Positions 1-5,827 of a DNA stretch of 6,115 nt are shown here, in pieces. Source of the stretch: Verrucomicrobiota bacterium. Its GTDB lineage: Bacteria; Verrucomicrobiota; Verrucomicrobiia; Limisphaerales; UBA9464. Under the pieces are notes generated by a model. The model did not search any database and was not told the origin of the DNA. It saw only the letters and a program-made list of their open reading frames with translations. The number at the start of each line of letters is the position of its first letter. Position 1 is the first letter of the stretch. The stretch lies in the NCBI GenBank assembly GCA_947454295.1, contig CANGMO010000151.1, positions 1-6,115 of the forward strand. The letters are read 5' to 3'. Made by a program: the position numbers and the translations under genes.

Positions 1-192
1 GAAAAAATGCTTACCCAGTTGAGCCCGCCGGATCGTCTGGTGATCACGCTGCTGCATCTGGAAGGTCGCAGTGTGGAGGAAGTCCGACAGGTCACCGGGT
101 GGAGCATTCCGCTGGTGAAGGTGCGAGCCTTCCGGGCGCGCCGGAAGATGAAGAAGCATTTGGAACAGCTGTTGAAAGAGGGAACCCGATGA
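1..192 (+). CDS. ECF-type RNA polymerase sigma factor, C-terminal part (region 4), truncated by window edge
   Basis: The reading frame is open from the first base and ends at TGA 190-192, so only the last 63 residues of the protein are visible. They look like sigma region 4, the domain that binds the -35 promoter element. The segment begins with the usual LSPPDRLVITLLHLEG helix (residues 7-22), followed by a helix-turn-helix (about residues 24-54) in which VKVRAFRARRKMKK takes the place of the family's common VKSRLxRARxxLR recognition helix. An ATG at 7-9 is in frame but is most likely internal, because region 2 (core binding and -10 recognition) would be missing from a protein starting there. 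The stop codon overlaps the start of the next gene (ATGA, 189-192), so translation is probably coupled. The family is clear. The ECF subgroup and promoter specificity cannot be told from this fragment. Confidence 0.85.
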   Translation, partial: EKMLTQLSPPDRLVITLLHLEGRSVEEVRQVTGWSIPLVKVRAFRARRKMKKHLEQLLKEGTR

Positions 193-500
193 ATCCCCGA
201 CCCCATCTTGATTTAGACCGATCGCTGGACCGCCTGCTGCGCAGCGCGGCCGCCGCCCAGCAGCCCGCCGCGGCCGTCATGCCATACGCCGTCGAGGCAC
301 GCACGCTCGCCGCGTGGCGCGCTCGGGGCAGCGCCGGGTCCGAGTTCGCCGCCGGGCTCCGCCTGCTGCGCTATGGGCTGGGAGTCGCCTGCGCGGTGGC
401 CCTGGTCACCGTGAGCCTGTCGTGGCGCGGCACCCAGAGCGACACCGACGACCTCTACGCCATCTCGAACGCCACGGCCAACATCGCCATGCTCCCATGA
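189..500 (+). CDS. Small single-pass membrane protein, candidate anti-sigma factor
   Basis: This gene encodes 103 residues. The ATG at 189 overlaps the sigma-factor stop by 4 bases, which decides the start. An in-frame ATG at 99 lies inside the sigma gene and is unlikely to be used. The N-terminal part (residues 1-60) has an amphipathic stretch LDLDRSLDRLLRSA, then an Ala/Gln/Pro-rich linker (20-32) and an Arg/Ala-rich segment. One hydrophobic membrane helix spans about residues 63-79 (GLGVACAVALVTVSLSW). A short acidic, non-cytoplasmic-looking tail follows (QSDTDDLYAIS). I recognise no named domain. The position directly after an ECF sigma gene, the cytoplasmic-sized N-terminus and the single membrane span suggest an anti-sigma factor comparable in size to CnrY, but that is inference from context. 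It could also be an unrelated small membrane protein. The stop codon overlaps the next start by 4 bases. Confidence 0.7.
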   Translation: MNPRPHLDLDRSLDRLLRSAAAAQQPAAAVMPYAVEARTLAAWRARGSAGSEFAAGLRLLRYGLGVACAVALVTVSLSWRGTQSDTDDLYAISNATANIAMLP

Positions 501-988
501 GTGCCACGGCCAAGACTGCCATGCTCGCCTACCTGACCGGAACCTTTCTGGTCGGAGGCATCGCTGGCGGCGCCATCGGGTACCGGTACGGACGCCAGCC
601 CATTTTCCGCCCGCCCAATCCCCAGTCGATGCTCCAGCACCTCAAGGAGCGCTACACCCGCGAACTCGCGCTCACCGAGGAACAACAGCGGCTGATCGAG
701 CCCATCGTCCGGCAGAACATGGGCGACTGGGAGCAATCGCACCGGGATCAGATGAAGGTCATGCAGACTCTGATCAAGCAGGGCCGCGAGCGCATCGAGA
801 CCATCCTCACCGAGGAGCAGAAGTGCAAATTCCGCGAGTCCGAAAAGAATCGCGAGCATCGCTTTGATCGTGGTTCCGGTGGCCCGGGCGGCCCGGGTGG
901 TCCCAAGGGACCGGCTGGCCAGAAGGGTCCTGGCGGTCCGCCGCCTGATCACGGTGTCCCGCCCCCAGGGCCGGCGCCCGCTCACTGA
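497..988 (+). CDS. Membrane-anchored LTxxQ-motif (Spy/CpxP/CnrX-like) envelope protein with collagen-like tail
   Basis: This gene encodes 163 residues starting at the ATG that overlaps the previous stop (ATGA 497-500). Residues 8-29 form a Gly-rich membrane helix (MLAYLTGTFLVGGIAGGAIGYR), either an uncleaved anchor or a signal sequence, so the rest should lie outside the cytoplasm. Residues 44-120 are charged and helical and contain two exact LTEEQ motifs (59-63 and 104-108). Paired LTxxQ motifs are the hallmark of the Spy/CpxP periplasmic family, and similar helical-hairpin folds occur in heavy-metal-resistance sensors such as CnrX. Residues 44-90 carry Met and His (M45, H48, M75, H82, M86, M89) and there is one Cys at 110, but no metal site can be claimed from sequence. 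The tail, residues 126-163, is Gly/Pro-rich with eight Gly-X-Y triplets. The likely role is an envelope chaperone or a sensor feeding the upstream sigma/anti-sigma pair. The family call is fairly firm; the ligand is unknown. Confidence 0.75.
   Translation: MSATAKTAMLAYLTGTFLVGGIAGGAIGYRYGRQPIFRPPNPQSMLQHLKERYTRELALTEEQQRLIEPIVRQNMGDWEQSHRDQMKVMQTLIKQGRERIETILTEEQKCKFRESEKNREHRFDRGSGGPGGPGGPKGPAGQKGPGGPPPDHGVPPPGPAPAH
872..943 (+). repeat. Collagen-like Gly-X-Y coding repeat
   Basis: Within the LTxxQ protein, residues 126-149 read as eight consecutive Gly-X-Y triplets: GSG, GPG, GPG, GPK, GPA, GQK, GPG, GPP. A proline-rich end (residues 150-163) follows. The underlying DNA is a degenerate ggc-ccg-ggc type repeat, so the tract may vary in length between strains. 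It is short for a stable collagen triple helix and may simply be a flexible extended linker. Confidence 0.7.
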
Positions 989-1035
989 CCGTGCGCCGGG
1001 TGGTCGTTCCCCGAGGATTCACGCGGACCATCATT

Positions 1036-1054
1036 GAGCCGGGGAACCCCGCTC
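1036..1054 (+). terminator. Short GC hairpin between the LTxxQ gene and queE, possible weak terminator
   Basis: Sequence 1036-1054 can pair as GAG-(C)-CGGGG with CCCCG-CTC around a tiny loop, effectively a GAAC tetraloop, with one bulged C. It sits in the 80-base gap between the stop at 988 and the start at 1069. No T-run follows, so intrinsic termination is doubtful. It could also shape the leader of queE, whose start lies 14 bases downstream. Confidence 0.25.
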
Positions 1055-1068
1055 CCTAAGCTCGTCGC

Positions 1069-1848
1069 GTGTCCGGGTCCCCCACACTGGTCGTTAACGA
1101 GATCTACCTGAGCCTGCAGGGTGAAAGCACCTTTGCCGGACTCCCCTGCATTTTTGTCCGGCTGACCGGGTGCAATCTCCGCTGCTCCTACTGCGACACC
1201 GCCTACGCCTTCCGGGAGGGCAAGGCGCGCTCCTTCGACGACATCCTTGCCGAGGTGACTCGCCTCGCCGCTCCCTACCCCGCCACGCCTTGGCTTCCAG
1301 GCAGTCCGGAGCTGCGCCCCGCTTCCCCGGCTGGACACCGGTTGCCGCTGGTGGAGTTCACCGGAGGCGAGCCGCTGCTGCAGGTCCGCGCCATCGACCT
1401 GATGCGCCGGCTCTGCGATCTCGGGTTCACCGTGCTCGTGGAGACCTCGGGCGCGCATGACATTTCCGCCCTGGATCCACGCATTCGGCGCATCGTTGAT
1501 TTGAAGGCGCCGGGGAGCGGTGAGGTGCATCGCAATCGCCTGGAGAATCTGGAGCATTTGCGATCAACCGATGAGCTGAAGCTGGTTCTCGGAAGCCGGG
1601 AAGATTACGCGTGGGCGAAGGACATGCTCACCCAACATCATCTCGCCGAGCGGTGTCCTGTGCTGTTTTCGTGGGTGGCGCCGCTGTTGCCGCATCAGCG
1701 GGATGCATCCCTCAAGGCGCTTCCCGAAGTCCACACTCCGATGAGCCGACAGGAGTTGGTGGAGGCCATTGTCGCCGATGCCCTGCCGGTCCGCTTCCAG
1801 TTGCAGATGCACAAATTCATCTGGTCCCCCGACCTGCGCGGGGTCTGA
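1069..1848 (+). CDS. queE: 7-carboxy-7-deazaguanine synthase (radical SAM), queuosine pathway
   Basis: This 259-residue radical SAM enzyme is predicted to convert 6-carboxy-5,6,7,8-tetrahydropterin to 7-carboxy-7-deazaguanine, the step that builds the 7-deazaguanine core for queuosine in tRNA. The N-terminus has the QueE signature: NEIYLSLQGES (10-20), then the shared GLPCIFVRLTGCNLRCSYC region with the iron-sulfur cluster cysteines C35, C39 and C42 in CX3CX2C spacing, followed by DTAYAF. FTGGEPLLQ (97-105) is the SAM-binding GGEP motif, and QLQMHKFIW near the C-terminus matches the family's Q-x-HK-x-x-W end. The start is GTG 1069: an in-frame TAA at 1057-1059 excludes longer forms. No Shine-Dalgarno is visible. 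A Pro-rich stretch at about 67-92 looks like an insertion relative to shorter QueE proteins. The partner genes queC, queD and queF are not in the window. The aminotransferase gene follows after 20 bases. Confidence 0.93.
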   Translation: MSGSPTLVVNEIYLSLQGESTFAGLPCIFVRLTGCNLRCSYCDTAYAFREGKARSFDDILAEVTRLAAPYPATPWLPGSPELRPASPAGHRLPLVEFTGGEPLLQVRAIDLMRRLCDLGFTVLVETSGAHDISALDPRIRRIVDLKAPGSGEVHRNRLENLEHLRSTDELKLVLGSREDYAWAKDMLTQHHLAERCPVLFSWVAPLLPHQRDASLKALPEVHTPMSRQELVEAIVADALPVRFQLQMHKFIWSPDLRGV

Positions 1849-1868
1849 TTCCCCGCCCGTCACCCCGC

Positions 1869-3200
1869 ATGTCAGGACGCTCCCCCAGGTCGGACACCAC
1901 GCTGCAACGGCTGCGGCGGTATGAGTCGCGCAACGTGACCTTCCAGGAGGCCGACGGCTCCTGGCCGATCGTCTGGTCCAAGGCCCGCGGGACGCGGGTC
2001 ACCGACGCAGACGGACGGCGCTATCTGGATCTGACGGCGGCGTTTGGCGTGGCCGCGGCGGGCCATGCCAATCCGCGAGTGGTACGCGCCGGAGCCCGGC
2101 AAATGGGCACGCTCCTGCACGCCATGGGGGACGTGCATCCGCACCCGCTCAAGGCGGATCTGGCCCAGGCGCTGTCGCGGCTGACCTTTGAGCGCTGGAC
2201 GCGACGCACCCGATCCCGCGCCGAGGGCAAGAGCGTGTTCGGCACCTCAGGATCGGAGGCGGTGGAAGTGGCGCTCAAAACCGCGCGGCTCGCCACCGGC
2301 AAACCTGGCATCATCGCCTTCTCCGGCGGATATCACGGGCTCGGGTACGGAGCGCTGAACGCGACCCATCGCGAACTTTTCCGAGGTCCGTTTCTCAACC
2401 AGCTCCGCGAGTTCGGGCACTTCGTGGCGTTTCCGGAAGTCGGCACATCCAAGGCGCTCGACGGCATGGAAGCCGCGATTCGACGCCTGGCGCGCACGCA
2501 CTCCGTGGGGGCCATTCTCGCCGAACCGATCCAGGCCCGCGGCGGCATCCGCATCCCACCACCGGGATTCCTTCGGCGCCTGCGTTCGCTCGCCGATGCC
2601 TTGGGCGCGGTGTTGATCCTCGACGAAATCTACACCGGGTTTGGGCGCACCGGACTCTGGTTCGCGTGCGAACACGAGTCGGTGGTGCCGGATCTCATCT
2701 GCCTCGGGAAGGCGTTGACCGGCGGGTTTCCGCTCAGTGCCTGCGTCGGGAAAGCCGACCTCATGGACCGCGCCTGGCCGCCGTCGGCAGGCGAAGCAAT
2801 CCACACCAGCACGTATCTCGGCCATCCGGTCGGCTGCGCCATGGCCCTGGCCCAAATCGCCGAGATCGAATCGCGCCAGCTGGTTCAAGCCTCCGCCTTA
2901 CGGGGACGCGAACTCATGAAGGGACTCACCACGCTCGCACGCCGCGCCGGCAGCATCCGGCGACGCGTTCGCGGGATTGGACTCATGGCAGGCATCGAGT
3001 TACGTCATGCGGACGGACGCCCGGCCACCACCGAATCGATTGCCGTCATGAAGGAGCTTCTCCGGCGCGGATTGATCGTGCTCCCCGAGGGCGCCGACTC
3101 CGAGGTCATCAGCTTCACGCCTCCCCTCACCCTTTCCTCCACCGAATTGAAACGGACCCTGCGGATCCTGGGCGAGGTCCTGGAGACCTGCGTTCCATGA
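1869..3200 (+). CDS. Class III PLP-dependent aminotransferase, substrate unknown
   Basis: This gene encodes 443 residues, the usual length for the family that includes GABA, acetylornithine and other omega-aminotransferases. These use pyridoxal phosphate to move an amino group from an amine or amino acid to a keto acid. Visible family landmarks in order: DADGRRYLDLTAAFGVAAAGHANP (47-69), the phosphate-binding GTSGSEAVE (125-133), FSGGYHG (151-157) with the aromatic residue that stacks on PLP, AEPIQARGG (218-226), LDEIYTGFGRTG (251-262) with cofactor-contacting D252, and LGKALTGGFPLSA (279-291) with the predicted Schiff-base lysine K281. HTSTYLGHPVGCA (312-324) corresponds to the HxSTFxGNPLxxA region, with Gly-His in place of Gly-Asn. 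All catalytic elements are intact. The ATG at 1869 is chosen because longer in-frame starts lie inside queE. Its stop overlaps the rsmA start, suggesting cotranscription. The sequence alone does not fix the substrate. Confidence 0.9.
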   Translation: MSGRSPRSDTTLQRLRRYESRNVTFQEADGSWPIVWSKARGTRVTDADGRRYLDLTAAFGVAAAGHANPRVVRAGARQMGTLLHAMGDVHPHPLKADLAQALSRLTFERWTRRTRSRAEGKSVFGTSGSEAVEVALKTARLATGKPGIIAFSGGYHGLGYGALNATHRELFRGPFLNQLREFGHFVAFPEVGTSKALDGMEAAIRRLARTHSVGAILAEPIQARGGIRIPPPGFLRRLRSLADALGAVLILDEIYTGFGRTGLWFACEHESVVPDLICLGKALTGGFPLSACVGKADLMDRAWPPSAGEAIHTSTYLGHPVGCAMALAQIAEIESRQLVQASALRGRELMKGLTTLARRAGSIRRRVRGIGLMAGIELRHADGRPATTESIAVMKELLRRGLIVLPEGADSEVISFTPPLTLSSTELKRTLRILGEVLETCVP

Positions 3201-4060
3201 CCCTCTCCGAAATGCGCCGTTGGCTCGACAGCCGCGGCATTCAGCTCACGCGGTCGCTTGGCCAGAACTTCCTGCACGACGGCAACCAGCTTCGTCGCAT
3301 CGCCGCAGCGGCCGACTGCCAGCCTGGGGATTCACTGCTGGAGATTGGCCCGGGGCTGGGACCGCTGACCGAACTGCTCATTGCCACCGGATTCCCGGTG
3401 CTGGCGGTGGAGAAGGATCAGCGTTTGGTGGAAGTTCTACGTGAACGATTTGCCACCGCCGCCAACTTCACTCTGCTTCACGACGACGCGCTCGAATGGT
3501 TGAAGCGCGGTTCGCACGACTGGACCGGATGGAAGCTGGTGGCCAATTTGCCGTATTCCGTTGGGTCCCCCATTCTGGTGGAACTGGCGCTCGGTCCGTG
3601 TCCACCCGAACGGCTGGTTGCCACGCTGCAACGCGAAGTGATCCAGCGCATCGTCGCCTCACCCGGCACCGAACCCTACGGACTGCTGAGCCTGCTGCTG
3701 CAGGTCCGATATGAACCGGCGGGCACCTTCGGCATTCCAGCGTCGTGCTTCTTTCCGCCGCCCGACGTGGAATCCTCCTGCGTCACCCTGCGCCGTCGCA
3801 CGCCCGAGCTGCTGTCGGCCGCGGAACTGACCTGCTTCGTCCGCGTGGTAAAGCTCGGATTCTCGCAGCGCCGGAAGATGATGCGGAAACAGCTGCGCGC
3901 CGCATGGCCGGAAGCCACGCTGGATGCCGGTCTGGCCGCCGCGGGAATCGCCTCCACGGCTCGGGCCGAGGATGTGGGGCTCGAGGCGTTCGTCACCCTC
4001 ACGCGCCACCTGCACGCCGCGTCCCCGACTTCGCCGCCTTCCGGACCTTCACCGGTTTAG
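3197..4060 (+). CDS. rsmA: 16S rRNA dimethyladenosine transferase
   Basis: This 287-residue enzyme (RsmA, also KsgA) uses S-adenosylmethionine to dimethylate two adjacent adenines near the 3' end of 16S rRNA (A1518/A1519 in E. coli numbering), a late check in small-subunit assembly. The sequence carries the family's SLGQNFLHD (20-28), the SAM-binding motif I LEIGPGLGPLT (48-58), acidic E72 in VLAVEKD, D96/D97 before ALEWL, the catalytic NLPY (117-120), LQREVIQRI (144-152), CFFPPPDVESS (184-194) and FSQRRKMMRKQL (222-233). The start ATG overlaps the aminotransferase stop (ATGA 3197-3200), which strongly argues for that start and for translational coupling. The last residues (about 274-287) are Ser/Pro-rich and extend past the usual family end. 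This extension is the part that overlaps the glycosylase gene on the other strand. Confidence 0.96.
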   Translation: MTLSEMRRWLDSRGIQLTRSLGQNFLHDGNQLRRIAAAADCQPGDSLLEIGPGLGPLTELLIATGFPVLAVEKDQRLVEVLRERFATAANFTLLHDDALEWLKRGSHDWTGWKLVANLPYSVGSPILVELALGPCPPERLVATLQREVIQRIVASPGTEPYGLLSLLLQVRYEPAGTFGIPASCFFPPPDVESSCVTLRRRTPELLSAAELTCFVRVVKLGFSQRRKMMRKQLRAAWPEATLDAGLAAAGIASTARAEDVGLEAFVTLTRHLHAASPTSPPSGPSPV

Positions 4061-4817
4061 CCGGAGTGACGGGCTTCTTCGCTTTCCGAAGCGTCGGCTT
4101 GGTTTTGGATTTCGGCGTCGCCTTCGCCCGGGTCTTGCCCCCAGTTCTCGCAGTCGGCTTCGTCGCCGGGGCGGAGGCCGCGGCCGCTTCACGGGAAAGA
4201 TCCACGGCGCGCCACAGATACCAGCTGGCCGTCGTGCGATGCGGTCGCCAGCGTTCGCCGGCAGCGAGGAGTTCCTTGGGCGACGGCATCTCCTCGAGTC
4301 CGTAGGCAATCCGATAGCCATTGCGGACCCCGAAATCATCCACGGGCAGGACATCCGGGCGCCCGAGGGTGAACATGAGGAACATCTCCACGGTCCAGCG
4401 GCCCACGCCGCGGCATTCGGTCAGGCGCCCGATGATTTCCTCATCCGGCAGCACGGCGAGGGCTTCGCGATGCGGCACCACGCCGGAGATCGTCTTGGCA
4501 CAAATGTCGCGGATGGCGGCGAGCTTGGATCGCGAAAATCCTGCCGCACGAATGGCCTCGTCAGGCACCGCCGCCACTTCCTCGGGCTGCGGGAATCGAT
4601 CACCCGGAAACAGCGCAAGGAAGCGTCCCAGGATGGTTTCCGCCGCCGTGCCGTTGAGCTGCTGATGCGCCACCGCCCGGATGAGCGCCTCAAACGGGGA
4701 GCGATCGGGCAGCGGCGTCAACGGACAGGGGCCGACCGATTTGATGAGCCGGGCGATGACCGGATCCACCTTGGAGAGATGCGCGTGCGTTTTGGGAGTC
4801 ATGGGAGTTCGAAGCAT
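3999..4817 (-). CDS. AlkA-type DNA-3-methyladenine glycosylase (HhH-GPD) with basic H1-like tail
   Basis: This gene encodes 272 residues. The core (about 8-209) is a HhH-GPD superfamily base-excision glycosylase of the AlkA/Mag type, which removes alkylated bases such as 3-methyladenine. Landmarks are FEALIRAVAHQQLNGTAAETI (42-62), the helix-hairpin-helix LTECRGVGRWTVEMFLM (132-148), and LPVDDFGVRNG (157-167), in which D161 aligns with the catalytic aspartate. YLWRAVDL (200-207) ends the core. Residues 211-272 form a low-complexity Ala/Lys/Pro/Thr tail with 13 Lys, 6 Arg and no acidic residue, similar in style to histone H1 tails and probably an aid to DNA binding. The start is uncertain: ATG at 4817 or an ATG five codons later (4802), neither with a clear ribosome site. 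The gene converges on rsmA and its last 62 bases overlap the rsmA 3' end. The GNAT gene lies 74 bases upstream in the same direction. Confidence 0.9.
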   Translation of the reverse strand: MLRTPMTPKTHAHLSKVDPVIARLIKSVGPCPLTPLPDRSPFEALIRAVAHQQLNGTAAETILGRFLALFPGDRFPQPEEVAAVPDEAIRAAGFSRSKLAAIRDICAKTISGVVPHREALAVLPDEEIIGRLTECRGVGRWTVEMFLMFTLGRPDVLPVDDFGVRNGYRIAYGLEEMPSPKELLAAGERWRPHRTTASWYLWRAVDLSREAAAASAPATKPTARTGGKTRAKATPKSKTKPTLRKAKKPVTPAKPVKVRKAAKSGTRRAGGA

Positions 4818-4870
4818 CCCGCCCGGGCGGACGCGGACGCCGAGTTACAGGAGCGCAGCCAACGCCGAAC

Positions 4871-4906
4871 GCGGGGCCGGGACAATGAAAATCACCCCCG
4901 GCCCGC
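4871..4906 (-). terminator. GC hairpin spanning the GNAT stop codon, possible terminator
   Basis: GCGGGGCCGGG (4871-4881) pairs with CCCGGCCCGC (4897-4906), giving a 10-base-pair stem with one bulged G and a 15-base loop. On the minus strand the loop contains the stop codon of the acetyltransferase gene (4892-4894). No T-run follows on the minus strand, so it would be a non-classical terminator or an mRNA 3'-stabilising hairpin. In a genome this GC-rich it could be chance. Confidence 0.35.
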
Positions 4907-5431
4907 GGCCGCCACCTCGCCTTGATCCGCGAGGCGGTTCAGCGCCGGGCCGCTGACGCGCATCAGGCGCCATTCATCCATCGCCTCCGCGCCCAGCGAT
5001 TCGTAGAACTGGATGCTGGGCTTGTTCCAATCGAGGACCGCCCATTCAAACCGGCCGCAACCCCGCTGGCGCGCGATCCGGGCAAGCTCCAGCAACAGCG
5101 CCTTGCCAATGCCCCGGCCTCGGAACTCGGGATGGACAAACACATCCTCGAGATAGATCCCCGGGCGGCACAGGAACGTGGAGAAGTTGTGGAAGTAGAG
5201 GGCGAACCCGGCGGACACGCCGTTCCACTCCGCGAGGATGACCTCCGAACGCGGTTGCGAACCGAACAAGTGTTCCTCAAGTGCGGCTTCGGTAGCCACC
5301 ACCTCGTCGAGCAGCTTCTCGTACTCGGCAAGCGCCCGGATGAAGCGAAGGATCAGCGGGACGTCGGCACGCACCGCTGGCCGGAGCCGCAGCGCCGGGG
5401 TCAACGGGCCGGATGGATCTGGGGAGGCCAC
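4892..5431 (-). CDS. GNAT family N-acetyltransferase, spermidine/diamine (SSAT)-like
   Basis: This 179-residue protein is a single GNAT domain that transfers an acetyl group from acetyl-CoA to an amine. The CoA-binding motif A reads FVHPEFRGRGIGKALL (98-113), with the R-G-R-G-I-G phosphate loop at 104-109. Motif B is WNKPSIQFYESLGA (135-148), including Y143, a likely general acid. The order IRALAEYEKL, YLEDVFVHPEFRG, LDWNKPSIQFYESLGA and MDEWRL closely follows spermidine/spermine N1-acetyltransferases and their thialysine-acetylating relatives, so a small polyamine-like or amino-acid amine is the best substrate guess. The start given is GTG at 5431. TTG 5404 or GTG 5374 are also possible, since the family fold begins near LRLRPA (residue 14). 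It follows the glutaredoxin gene by 30 bases and is probably cotranscribed. The C-terminus beyond residue 160 is variable and Ala/Gly-rich. Confidence 0.88.
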   Translation of the reverse strand: MASPDPSGPLTPALRLRPAVRADVPLILRFIRALAEYEKLLDEVVATEAALEEHLFGSQPRSEVILAEWNGVSAGFALYFHNFSTFLCRPGIYLEDVFVHPEFRGRGIGKALLLELARIARQRGCGRFEWAVLDWNKPSIQFYESLGAEAMDEWRLMRVSGPALNRLADQGEVAAAGRG

Positions 5432-5461
5432 AAAGAGGTCCCGGCGCGTGCTGGCAACCGA

Positions 5462-5827
5462 TCAACGACGGAATGGCAGCGGCGCCGGAGCAGCGGCGGC
5501 GGCACCGGGAAGCTCGTGCGCGCAGGGCTGGTTGATGGGCACCTCGGGAACGGCGTTGTTGGGAGTCACGATGCCGCGCTGCAGCATCCAGGCCTCAACC
5601 TCCTCGCCGCTGACATCGGCAAGGATCTGGCCGTTGATCTCCACGGTCGGCTGCTTGGTCTGGCCGGTCTTTTCGACCATTTCCTGGAAGAAATCGGGCC
5701 GGTTGATGATGTCGCGCTCCTCGAAGGCGAGGTTGTACTTCTTGAAGACGGCGCGAACGCCGCCACTCCAGCCGCACCAGGGCTTGAGGTAGGCGACGAT
5801 TGTCGGGGTGGTAGCGGTTTCAGTCAT
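5462..5827 (-). CDS. Glutaredoxin-like protein with CGWS active site and Cys-containing C-terminal extension
   Basis: This gene encodes 121 residues. The N-terminal 85 residues have the glutaredoxin/thioredoxin-fold pattern: beta strand TIVAYLKPW (9-17), active site C18-G-W-S21, FKKYNLAFEERDIIN (28-42), the cis-proline segment KQPTVEING (58-66; P60), and ADVSGEEVEAWMLQRG (70-85), which matches the glutathione-binding region before the last helix. A CxxS site lacks the second cysteine of dithiol glutaredoxins, so a monothiol-type role (deglutathionylation or iron-sulfur handling) is likely, but the classic CGFS sequence is not present. The tail (about 86-121) is unusual: Pro/Ala-rich, with one extra cysteine, C102. 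The ATG at 5827 begins right before the fold. The reading frame stays open further upstream but resembles nothing there. This is the first gene of the minus-strand group, divergent from the Tat protein gene. Confidence 0.88.
   Translation of the reverse strand: MTETATTPTIVAYLKPWCGWSGGVRAVFKKYNLAFEERDIINRPDFFQEMVEKTGQTKQPTVEINGQILADVSGEEVEAWMLQRGIVTPNNAVPEVPINQPCAHELPGAAAAAPAPLPFRR

Noticed and set aside
982..1557. Open frame on the minus strand opposite queE
   Set aside because: It is a shadow of queE, whose cysteine and GGEP motifs are unambiguous. No domain is seen in the antisense translation.
2247..2888. Open frame on the minus strand opposite the aminotransferase
   Set aside because: It is antisense to an intact PLP enzyme and its translation has no recognisable motif.
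2666..3196. Upstream extension of the rsmA frame
   Set aside because: It lies wholly inside the aminotransferase gene in another frame. The ATGA overlap at 3197 and the normal family N-terminus fix the start.
3924..4925. Long open frame on the plus strand opposite the glycosylase
   Set aside because: It is antisense to a gene with clear HhH-GPD motifs, its translation is Arg/Gly-rich without recognisable motifs, and long antisense frames are common in GC-rich DNA.
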